Assembly: GCA_016647705.1 (NCBI GenBank)
Contig: CM028328.1
Coordinates: 186,001 to 250,000 of the forward strand
From: Eucommia ulmoides
Lineage: Eukaryota; Streptophyta; Magnoliopsida; Garryales; Eucommiaceae
Length of the DNA: 64,000 bases
Direction of reading: 5' to 3'
Below, one piece after another: positions 28,421 to 38,212 of this stretch (position 1 is the stretch's first letter; each line of letters begins with the position of its first letter). The notes below the pieces were generated by a model that saw only the letters and a list, made by a program, of their open reading frames with translations, made no database searches and was not told the origin of the DNA. The translations under genes and the position numbers were made by a program.

Positions 28421-30399
28421 TGATTTTGTGGATTGTTGAAGGAGTGCTAGTCCTATGTTCAATAATAAATGGGCTTTGATTGGGCGGATGAGTGAATGGG
28501 CTAATTAAATTTGTATCCAGTAATCTCTCTCTGCCAGATGAAAAGCATTTGAGCCAACAATAGCCCAAGGGCTTCATAAATGGGCTTTCACCCAATTCCT
28601 ATTTGGGTGCATACTAATTTAAGAAGAAGGCTTAGGCTTTCATTTAAGACCCACATTTTACACCTAAAGAATTAGACAACTTTGGCCCAATGAACTATAT
28701 TCCTACAAATCCAATTACTTTGGATAGGAATTAAGGTTGAAACATAGAGTGAGGTGCATGTGCAAGAAGTCACATGATGTACTTTTTAATAGGTTTTAGG
28801 GGGCCCTTTTATATCGGATCTGAAATCCCTTCATGTTTTTAGTGGTGGAGAGAATCATAACAGCCGAGCAAATATACCTTGTCATCTTCAAAGAAAAATT
28901 CTGGTAATGATTATGACAGACTTAGCATTTGGCATTAGCATGTGCATGAGGGGAGGAAGTAGTGGCGCCAATCAAGGGAGCAATCATTAACACTGCCTCA
29001 TTAGATCATATCCATTTTTTATTTAATGATCTGCTGTCCTCATTTTTCCTCCCTCTCTCTGTCCTTTCATTCTTTCCTATGAATATACACCCCATTCAAT
29101 TACATAATTTGAGGAAAGGACATAATTTTCAATGTCCTCCTAAAATTGGGAAAATGGAGTCCAGTGGTTGAGCAATCAGAATCAATAACAGAAAATAATG
29201 AGTAATCAGAATCAATTACGTAAACATAGCTCGAAGCTTAGTGAGAAGTTTAGTGTTCAAAAATTCCGTCCCAACTGTTTGTTAAAATAAAAACATAAAC
29301 ATAAACCCCTCTCTCTCTCCCTATATATATATATATATATTGAACTAGTATTCATTATTGCCTCTCTCCCCCCAAATCCAATAATTAATCCAATAATTAA
29401 TGAAAGAATGGAACCCCTTTCTGATTGCTTAAAGAATCATCCTATCGAATAAAATAAACAAGGGTGGTGACAAACGTACATGCCGTCCCAAAAGGAAAAT
29501 AGCTTATGGGGATTGGCTGTAAATCCAATTTGTCGATTGCTCCATGTATCGTATCGTGTACGTGGATTCCTTGAAGTGATTGGATCTATGAGCCAGAGAG
29601 ATGATGATGATGATGCATCCATGTTTGAGTGGTGGAGTCATTTGATTATTATTAAAAATGATGATAATGATGAAGGAAGGATTGTGGGGTCATCCACTAT
29701 CATGACATGATGCCAATCAATTTCATCATTTTTCGCCATTGCCAAACACTCTCTCCCTTCCCAACAATTATCCATTCATTTTTTGTGGTAATCCTCGTTT
29801 TCGAATCCTATCCCTCACCCAATCTTACAAGTTTAGACATCCATAATTGCTGCTTGGAATAACAATGGACGAGGTCTTTCAGTCACTACTACTACTAGGC
29901 CGCCTACCTCTCAAGTCTCAAGTCTTTGTTTGGATGCTACCTAATCTTTAACATTTCTTCACAGACTTCAAATTTAATGCTATTTGCACTGCTTCACACG
30001 TTTTATGGGCTCTACCTATATACAGGTCATACAATTCTAAGTCAATTGGCTTGCCTGGAATTTGCCATCTGACTGACTGACTGAGTTACAATTCTTCTTC
30101 GTGTTTTCACGAGAATAAAAAAAATGAATGCGGGTGAAAAGAACACATTGGAGGGAAAAAAATGAAGCAACCTTCATCATCCCATTAATTTCTGTATGAA
30201 TTGACATTGACTAGGTATCAGCTTTCTACACCACACTTCCACTTCCATCAAAACTCCCTCTTCTCTCACCTACATAACAGCATATATACACCAGAGACAG
30301 ATCTAATTCAGTATACACAGATCTTCTCCGATCCCTAATCTCACTGACAAACACACAAAAGGCGTTACAAAAAAAAAAAAAAAAAAAAGCGCCCGCAGG
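28421..30399. other. Intergenic stretch with microsatellites
   Basis: AT-rich DNA without a supportable gene. It holds a (TA)n run near 29322-29340, a poly(A) tract at about 30368-30388 just downstream of the SAUR stop codon, and GATGATGAT runs near 29600-29670. Short overlapping frames show no domains. Confidence 0.45.
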
Positions 30400-30801
30400 T
30401 CAGAGAAAATCATCGGCCGGCAAGGAATTTAGAAGATCCAGGACGTCACGGGAGCCGTCGTCGCCGATTCGAAGAGCTTCGAGGACGCGTTCGAAGACGA
30501 GGACATGGCAGGGGATTCGAAGCACGCCTTTTTGCTCGTAGCCGTACTCTTGAGCCGATTTATTTAGGAGGTTAACGAAGATCGGATGGTTCAAAAGCTC
30601 GGCGCTGACGACGAACCTCTCCATCTCCTCGCCGACGTAGACAGGAAGGTGGCCTTCGGGAACTCCGCCGGATCGACGGCCCTTGGAGAAACGGAAGGAC
30701 TCGGAGCGACGGGAACGAGTGGAAGATCGTGACTCGGACCGGAGGAGACAGTAGTGCGAGGAGTCGGCCACACGCGAGAGCCGTCGAATCAACTTCTTCA
30801 T
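30400..30801 (-). CDS. SAUR72: SAUR family protein, SAUR71/72-like, 133 aa
   Basis: A single intronless exon, as usual for SAUR genes. The protein starts MKKLIRRLSRVADSS, followed by a basic Ser/Arg-rich tract (residues 20-46) and the SAUR core (about 47-115): VPEGHLPVYVGEEMERFVV, LLNHPIFVNLLNKSAQEYGY and GVLRIPCHVLVFERVLEAL. SAURs are small auxin- or brassinosteroid-induced proteins. The best-studied ones inhibit PP2C.D phosphatases, keeping plasma-membrane H+-ATPases active and promoting cell expansion; for this subclade the role is inferred. The frame is open 49 codons further upstream, but MKKL is the family start and the upstream part is low-complexity leader. GC content is higher than the flanks, as common for SAURs. 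Confidence 0.93.
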   Translation of the reverse strand: MKKLIRRLSRVADSSHYCLLRSESRSSTRSRRSESFRFSKGRRSGGVPEGHLPVYVGEEMERFVVSAELLNHPIFVNLLNKSAQEYGYEQKGVLRIPCHVLVFERVLEALRIGDDGSRDVLDLLNSLPADDFL

Positions 30802-31252
30802 CGGTGAGCGGTTTGCTTTGCCTTGGGAGAGAGAGAAGAAATGAGAGGGAGAGGGAGAAGAGTAGTGGGGGTGGGGAATATAAATAGGGAGGGAAGGGAA
30901 GGGAAGGGAAAGTCGAGAGGTACAGGCAGGCGTACTTGTCAGGTACAATTATTTTATTATTATTGTTTCCTAAATATATATAAATAAATTAAGTTTATTC
31001 CAAAAACAAAAAACAAAAATGAAACAACTGTTGCTTCGAATATTCCGTCTACTTCATAAAATATTACTCTTCGGTTTAACCTGCCCGTACCGTTGCTTTA
31101 CATTCTTTTTTATTTTAACAACCGCTAACTAAATCAAAGTTGAAACCATAAATTAAGTAGGAAAGAAATCAGTTTACTTCGTAATAGTTTTGTGTTTTAA
31201 TTTAAATTTATAAATTTCGAATAAAAAATATTAAAACTCTAATATAACATTT

Positions 31253-32007
31253 GTTGATGTTCAAAAATGATAAGCGACCAACAGTATGGTCTGAAAAGAC
31301 AATACACTTACAAGATTGTTGATGACGTGATTAATTGGTGAGTTCAGGGGTGCTGACGACCTCGAGTTGATCGTAATCCGATCAGAAATCTTTGTCCCGA
31401 CCTGAGATCCTGTTTAGACTCCGAGATGAATGCTTCTCTGAACTTTGTCCTGATCTCCGAGCAGCTACACACAGGCTCACCGGAGTTGTGCCCGGTAAAA
31501 TCCCTTCGGTGTGAGAGTAAATATCCGGGGAGAAGGATTAAAAAATGTTCTAATGTCAGTAAAGAACATGTACCGTTGAGTATTGGATGCCATGAGGAAT
31601 TTTTAGGCGCTGGACTCGATTAGCGCCACGAAATTAGGGGGTTAAGCTTGGGTTTGTTAACCTAATCTGCTTGCAGCTAATGAGCAACTAGATTAATGCT
31701 TTGATCATTTAAGTTGGGCTTTTGGTCCCACCTGTAGAGGCCCATGGGCCGAAATCCCGAGACGGCCTGGAGAGGCCCCGAGCACGGAGACAACGAGCGG
31801 AGAATGCTCGAGTTCGTCAGCTCGGCTCGAACTTCTTCAACTCGACAAGACAATTTTCAATTCGGCTCAAAGGTTTTTCAAGGAGAGCATGAGAGCCCTC
31901 CCCCCTCCTTCCCGGAAGGAATTCCAGCTCTCAACTCAGTCGTTTTTCCATACTTGGAGCGATATCTTCCGCGTGGCATATGTGACGAAATTCCCCCACA
32001 TCAACAT
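31253..32007 (-). mobile_element. Gypsy-type LTR, family TGTTGG, copy E1
   Basis: The copy starts TGTTGATGTTCAAAAATG and ends CCCCCACATCAACA. It shares with copies at 32024, 37517 and 41623 the stretch CAG(T/C)ATGGTCTG, a GGTGTGAGAGTAAATATCCGGG-like block and a GCCCATGGGCC-like block. Transcription is inferred to run on the minus strand, because the related copy at 37517 is bordered on its left by a primer-binding-site relic. A single degenerate hairpin unit lies at about 31795-31830. Only a few bases separate it from the next LTR copy. Confidence 0.6.
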
Positions 32008-32023
32008 TATACGCTTAAAATTT

Positions 32024-33596
32024 TGTTGGTGTAAAAAACTGGTGAACATCCTTAGTATGGTCTGGAGAGGTGGTACGTGTGAATTTGTTGCTGGCATGAA
32101 GGTGATGTACTGGAGAATCCGAGCTCGATGAACTTTTGATGCTTTGGAGATCCTTGCAATCCGATCCGAGCTCCTTACTTGACTCCGAGATGGGATCCTT
32201 TTCGAAATCCGTCTTATGCTTCTCGTTGGACTTTGAGCTAAGATCTTGTTCAGACTCTGAGCTAAACTCCTCTCTAGACTCTGTTCCGATCTCTGAGCTG
32301 AGCTCCAAGTTTGCACTTCGAGCACCTGCACACAGACTCACCGGGGGTGTGACTGGTGAAGTCTCTCCTGTGTGAGAGTAAGTATCCGGGAAAAAAGGCA
32401 AAATGTGCTCTAGACTAAAATAGAACAAGTACCTTATGGCGGTGGATGCCAAGGGGTATATATAGGGCGCAAGACTCGATTTGCGCCGCGAATTTGGGGA
32501 CCTCAGCCCAATTAATTAGCTTAATTCAATGGCAACCAATAAGCTTGTAGATTAAGGTCCTAAACACCTGGACTGGGCTTTAAGGCCCATTAGTAGAAGT
32601 CCATGGGCGGGCGTACTTGAAATGGAGACGAATGGCTCATTTTTAGCCCCTTCAACTGATATGAAGGTGAAGAGGATGCCAAAATGGCATTGGGAGCTTC
32701 AAAACGGCATGGAGAAGAATTCGAGCAGAGGGTGCTTGGATCCCTCAACTCGGCTTGCTAATCTTCAGGGCGAACTGAGAGGGCCCAATTGGAGGAGATC
32801 CGAATTGAGGGTGCTCAGACCTCTCAGCTCGGACACACTGCCTGAATTGTATGCTGGGAGTTCCACTTTAAGGAAATCCGAGATGAAGGTGCTCGAATCC
32901 CTCATCTCGACTTCTTTGATATTCTTCTCGGATTTGGCGATTCTAGGGAGCCATGTGGTAGGCAATCCAAGATGAGGTTGCTCGGACCCCTTATCTCGGC
33001 TTCTTTGACCTCCATGGTGGCTTTAGGGAGCCATTTAGAGGATGATCCAAACTGAAGGTACTCAAATCCCTCTTCTCAGACATAACCCTTTTGGCTTCGA
33101 GGGTCTATTTGCGGGTGATCTGAAATGAGGGTGCTCAGATCTCTCATCTCGATCCTTTGATCTTCATAGCGATTTGGGGGCTTCAAATTGGAGGGCAACC
33201 CAAGATGAGGGTGCTCGGACCCCTCATCTCGGCCCTTTGAACTTCATAGTAATCTGGAGGCCAACTACTTTGCAGATATCCAAGCTGGGGTGTTCGGAGC
33301 CCTTAGCTCGGCCCATCTTCGACACTTGGACTTGAATAAGGCTTGGATGATTTTAGGTTCTTCCTTTTGCATATGTCCGAGCTGAGGGTGTTCAGAGCCC
33401 TCAGCCCAGTCCATTCTTCACACTTGGAGATTCTAGAGGAGACTGATTTTCAGGATAGTTTTGAGCCTCCCAATTTGTCAATATCCGAGCTGAGGGTGCT
33501 CGGAGCCCTCAGGCCATACCATTCTTCGTACTTGGGGGTTTTGGAGGAACCTTTATGCACATGTCGGCTTCACGACCAAATTTATCTCCATCAAAT
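32024..33596 (-). mobile_element. Gypsy-type LTR, family TGTTGG, copy E2 with expanded hairpin repeats
   Basis: The start TGTTGGTGTAAAAAACTGG aligns with copy C (TGTTGGCGTCGAAAAATGG). The middle aligns with E1: ACTCACCGG, GTGTGAGAGTAAGTATCCGGG, then GACTCGATTTGCGCC. On the minus strand CCTATATATACCCC at about 32466-32453 fits a TATA box, so the part to its right is U3. That U3 is swollen by ten ~80-108 bp tandem units, each with a 33-nt hairpin (32721-33517). The region 32180-32300 has four ~24-bp units beginning GACTCTGAGCTAA. The right edge is approximate (…CATCAAA near 33596). Confidence 0.6.
32721..33517. repeat. Ten tandem hairpin units in the U3 of LTR E2
   Basis: Units begin at 32721, 32800, 32878, 32967, 33047, 33120, 33200, 33280, 33377 and 33485. 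The typical hairpin has a 12-nt arm CCGAGATGAGGG, a 9-nt loop TGCTCGGAC, and the arm CCCTCATCTCGG. Units 8-10 carry CCGAGCTGAGGG-type 5' arms; unit 8 has CCCTTAGCTCGG and units 9-10 begin CCCTCAG, so the central A-T pair is replaced by a C-G pair in both arms. Several 5' arms read CCAAG instead of CCGAG, as expected from CpG decay. Spacers of 45-75 bp are less conserved. Confidence 0.85.
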
Positions 33597-33599
33597 TTG

Positions 33600-34781
33600 A
33601 TTGAAAACTGACTATATTTATATATATATATATTTTTTACAAATATTGGAAAGAGGGTTTTAAACATTAAACTTTTCACTTAAAAAATACGCTAGATAAT
33701 CGCTAAAGTACGAGTTTTAGATTCAAAACTGACTATATGTACAAACCATGTAGTGAGAGGAAGCGAGAGAAACAACCAATTTTAGGTCTTAAATTCTCAA
33801 AATCTCCATTTTGTTAATATTTTAGTCAATTTACCTCAAGTTTTTGTCTTCATATCAATCAAATTAAATTATAATCATTAATCCTCCCTGTTAGAAATTT
33901 TTTACAAAAAATAAGTTACTGCTTAAACTTTGAAAAAAAAAATGTGACTTTGATATAAAAATTACAACATACAAAAAGAAAGTAAGATAATTAAACTGAA
34001 TCATTTTAATGAAAACGATAAAAAAAATGTTTTTTATTATTTTTTGATGAAATAAAAAAAATATTGTTTTTTGAATTAATCCAGCAGCCTGGATATATGA
34101 TAATAAGATGATTTATTGTGTTGTTTGGTTTGTGCAACAAGATTCATGCATTATGAATGAGTGAAGCACGTCAAAGTAATGGGCATTTTAAAAAGGAGGT
34201 GAGATGAGTTGTAAGTAATTGAATGGATAAATGTAATAATCAATGATGGGTTGTCACAATCTTTAGGTTGATTATGTTTAAAATAGGATATTGTTCACCT
34301 CATTTAGTGTTCACATTGGATTAGGTTTCAGACAACTACTGCTACTGCATGTATCATACGGTTTGTCTTGAGACTAGAGAGAAACCCTTCAACAAATAAC
34401 TGCCTTTATCCCTACTCCATTTATTATTTCATATCTTAATCAAAATGTAAAAAATTATACAATTTTTAGGGTATTTACGTGACAAATCCTTTATTTTATT
34501 GTTAATTTTTTTAAAAAAAATATCATGTGCAATTATAATTTGTATTTTAATTTTGCGCATTAAAATAAGACAAAATATTCAATACATGCGTTGCATTCTA
34601 ACAATTACATGTATCTAACTTGCGTGTAAAATATTTATTAGATGTAATAAATATTATACAAATTATGTTACATGTAATTTATAACATATAACATGTAACT
34701 AATATTAAACAGTTACATGTAATTAATATTATACAAGCGTTAACACATGCGGGACAAATATGCAAGCGAAAAATAATTTAA
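33600..34781. other. AT-rich stretch without recognised features
   Basis: About 1.2 kb, very AT-rich, with ATTACATGTAAYTAATATTA-like words repeated near 34640-34730. No gene, RNA or clear transposon ends. Confidence 0.45.
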
Positions 34782-35215
34782 GGGTGTGTTTGGTAGAGTG
34801 GAAAAGAAAACGGATTGAAAAATAGGGTAGATAATGAAAAGATGGTGTGTTTGGTATAAGATGAAAATGAAAAAGAAAAAGAAAATGGAGAGAAAAAACT
34901 CCCCCCAAATATGGGGTGAAAATGAAAAAAAAGGTAGGGAAAAAGAGTCAAAATGACCATTTTACCCTTTTAATTTATATAACAAATACTTATTTTATTT
35001 ATACTAAGGGCAAAATAATAAATTAAATAAAAAATATATTATTTTTTTCTTTTTTTAATACACACAAAATATTATTTCCCCTCCTTCAATATCCCTCTAA
35101 CTAAACATATTAAGGAAAATGATTTTTCTTCTACAAAGAATAAAAAAAAAATCTTTTTTTTTTTTTCATTTCTCTTTTCTTTTTCCTTTTCCACCCTTCC
35201 AACCAAACATTACCA
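34782..35215. mobile_element. PIF/Harbinger-like MITE, 434 bp, TAA target duplication
   Basis: The left end is GGGTGTGTTTGGTAGAGTGG. The right end, reverse-complemented, is TGGTAATGTTTGGTTGGAAGGG. The element is flanked on both sides by TAA (34779-34781 and 35216-35218), the 3-bp duplication typical of PIF/Harbinger transposases. The interior is polypurine/polypyrimidine: GAAAAtgaaaaaGAAAA on the left and TTTTCTTTTTCC on the right. A second GGTGTGTTTGGTATAAG inside (about 34844) suggests a nested or duplicated end. No coding capacity. Confidence 0.75.
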
Positions 35216-35218
35216 TAA

Positions 35219-36208
35219 GAGACTAAATCAAAATTTTGTTTTAAATGGGACAAATAACAAATTACACTATTATTTGAGACTAATCACCAATTATACCTAA
35301 TTTTTACCGTTCTAATTGTAGGAATTTGTTGACGATCATTATGAAATAGTACGAATGTATAATTATTTATTTATTTTTACGTAAGATACGTTCGGAGCAG
35401 TTTACAAACATCTCGATTAATCATTTCTACCAGTGAACTTAAATGCGCACTCCGCCACATCGAGCTGATACTTTCAGGGTTAAATTCAAGATTTAATCTT
35501 TATGAAAGTTGAACCCTTACTAATCTCACTAACATCTCTTGAATAGAATAATATGGATGTATTCATTATATGTACATTTGAATGTAATAAATGTATTTTT
35601 ATCATTATTAGAAGAATACACCATTAAACAAAGATAATTAAGGTAAATAAGAAAAAGTATAAACAAAATATATTAAAATTATAGAGTAAAAGTAAAAGTA
35701 AATAAAGAAGAAGTTAGGCAAAAATAGTATAAAAATGAGAGGAATTTGAAAAGCATTTATGATATTGAAAATGTATTTAAGTGGAATGTGGGCGGGTTAA
35801 TTAATAAATTATTAGGGAAGGATTACGATGAAAGTACGGTGTATTTGGGTGTGATGAAAATTGAAGGGGAAGGGAGAGTTAGTAGTAGGTGAGTGAAATG
35901 ATTTTTTCCATTTTTTCGATTTTAATAAGAAGAGAGTGGAAGGGGGAGTCGGAGAGAGAAAAAAAAGGACAAAGTTAGGAGTACGGCAGGGAAAACGTTG
36001 GACGCGTGATTGGCGGTCTTCTTTTTCTTTTTATAAAATAATGCACTTATTACTTTCCCACTTTTATCTTCCGCTTCCGTAACGTGGTTTTCGTACTACT
36101 GCCCGCGCAGCGGCCCTTTCCGTTTTCCGTCCCCCTTTAAAGCCTTTGTCTACGTATCACTATTTGCCTCTTCCTCACGCGCACCACCACTTGAACCCTT
36201 AATTTATT
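35219..36208. other. Intergenic stretch with one dispersed short repeat
   Basis: No gene. The segment 35380-35520 shares CTCGATTAATCATTTC and TTAAATTCAAGATTTAA with 2270-2360 and, reverse-complemented, with the window end near 63.91-64.0 kb. The rest is AT-rich until a more GC-rich patch at 36060-36200. Confidence 0.4.
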
Positions 36209-36790
36209 CCGTTGGTATCGAAAAATGATTCAATTCAACAGTATGATCTGGTCACTGCTGATGTGAAGAGCTGAAGAGGGTTTTTGGCTGGACTGGGGTC
36301 TTCAGGAGTTTGTTGTGAGACTAAGCAAAGACATCGTAATTTCTTTTTAACAGCCCAACAAGCTCGACACGTTGACCAGCCCAACAATCCGATTCTCAGT
36401 GTTCTTTCTTCGATGGTCGGATGGATGGGGACCTCAAGGAGACTTCCGTGGGGCCAGAGACTGGGCTCTTCGTCTCGAGGATCATCAATTGGATTTCGAT
36501 TTCGCCGGTCAGGGCCATGAGTTCGAGAAATGTCCGACGAAGCTCCCTGGGCTAAGGCCGGTGCAGTAATGGCTATTTCTTCTTCATTGCCCTCCTTACA
36601 CAGGCTCGGGCTGCCTCCTGATCTCCTCGGACCTCTCTCACCCCAGAGCTTATGGGGAACCTTATCATTTGGTAATAAGAGGAGCATACAACCTTTAGGG
36701 TGGCTATTGTTGGTTGGCCCATGATTGCGTTGTAAGGCGACGATCTGTCCACAATAAGAAACTTCGACTACACGGTGGTCGTTCTGGGTG
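36209..36790 (-). pseudogene. Ty3/gypsy LTR edge and pol (protease-RT linker) fragment
   Basis: The left edge TTGGTATCGAAAAATGATT followed by CAGTATGATCTGGTCAC matches the start of the TGTTGG LTR family. On the minus strand from about 36767 the translation reads KFLIVDRSSPYNAIMGQPT, then ATLKVVCSSYYQMIRFPI and GVREVRGDQEAARACVRRA, then a stop. This is the classic end of a gypsy aspartic protease domain and the linker before reverse transcriptase. Further on, GLLKRNYDVFA continues the match. The frame has stops and shifts, so this is a dead fragment. The longest open frame here (191 codons, 36810-36235) is a shadow frame and not the protein. It is interrupted at 36791 by another LTR. Confidence 0.75.
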
Positions 36791-37440
36791 TCACACCCCA
36801 CCTCGGACACCCGTCACCCTAGGGTTGGAGTGACGTCAACACCACACTATCTGAATATCCAACCAACTTGAAAACAACACTATACATACCTAAATATATA
36901 ATCGCATATACATGCCATATACATCTTCTCATATGGGGACACACCCGTCCCCAAAACTTTAACAACAAATTATAAATAACCATAAATCTCTCACTAGTTT
37001 GCTTCTGACAACTCATCTCAGAAACTCTCATATGATTCCATTACATGACTCTATCTAGTGCCAATAGGAGATCGACTCCTAAATTGCTCCACCTACGAGT
37101 GTACTGCATTCTTAATAAAAATATATTTTTAAAAATAATAATATGTTCTAAACAATACACAATTTAAATGGATCAAGTATAACGCGTATAAACAAACACA
37201 TTTTTAACAATAGTATACAAATCATATACCACAAGAAAACTCATTCTTCCTACCATTCAGAATCATCATCTATATATATATATCAAATATATAAAATCTA
37301 TTCAAACCATCAGCATAAGATAATATGATAAAACACCAAAGAAGATAAAATAAAACACCACATCACCATATACGATAAAACACCAAATACGACAAAACAC
37401 TACATACGACAAAACACCACATATGACCAGACCTTGTGAT
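36791..37440. mobile_element. Partial LTR of the TGTCAC family
   Basis: The start TGTCACACCCCACCTCGG aligns with the LTR at 47244 (TGTCACGACCCGTCCAGG). Colinear shared words include TATGGGGACA, CAGCTCATCTCA/CAACTCATCTCA, ACTCTATCTAGTGCCA and CCACCTACGAGTGTACTGC. After about 37440 the similarity ends. It is truncated on the right and contains no coding region. Confidence 0.65.
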
Positions 37441-37516
37441 CATCAAACTTTAGCAGAGTAGAGAGCTGATGACCTGGAGAAGGCTTTTTGTGCGCTTCCC
37501 ACAGACGACACTAAAC
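37441..37516 (-). mobile_element. Relic of primer-binding site and 5' UTR next to LTR copy C
   Basis: Read on the minus strand, LTR C ends CCAACA and is followed by GTTTAGTGTCGTCTGTGGGA, a mutated form of the TTTGGCGCCGTCTGTGGGAA type of leader seen in plant gypsy elements of the Tat group. This fixes the transcription direction of the family as minus here. Confidence 0.5.
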
Positions 37517-38126
37517 TGTTGGCGTCGAAAAATGGTCAAACCAGCAATATGGTCTGGTCATTGCTGATGTGGAGAGTTGGAGATGGTCCAAAGAGGGTCT
37601 TCGACTTGGCTAGGGTTTTCGTTCCTTAAGGAGCTTCATATTGCACATGGCCGAGCTATTGAGGCGCTATAAGGCTTAGCCTTCGGGTCAGTATCTGCAC
37701 ATAAGACCTGTCGGAGTGTGCCCCCTTCGGCGTGAGAGTAAGAGCTCGGGAGGAAAAAAAGGTCACTTAGATAAAATAAAGTTGTTACCTCCGGCTTGCA
37801 ACCTTCTGAATGGCCTGGTAAAGCCTTCATTTTATAGGCGAGGATGTCATTAGCATCCCGGAGATTAGGGCCTTAAACTCAGTGTTGATCCTAAAATTTT
37901 GATAGATAATTAAAAGTTGATATTTCTAGTGAAACTAATGGTTTAATTGAGTGTTTCAATTTATTAATTCCGCTGATGAAGATAAGATGACAAGTAATGA
38001 ATGAATGCTAAAAGATGATGAATGATTAAGAGGTTGAAGAATTTAAAGAATCTAGAGAAAATAACTCATGTTAAATTTCAACTCTTAATATCCTAAATAG
38101 GATCACACACGACACAAAATGATTTT

Positions 38127-38212
<86 letters not shown>

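Noticed and set aside
36235-36810. 191-codon open frame on the minus strand
   Set aside because: The gypsy protease-linker protein is encoded in another frame of the same strand (YNAIMGQPT, GVREVRGDQEAARA), so this long frame is a shadow.
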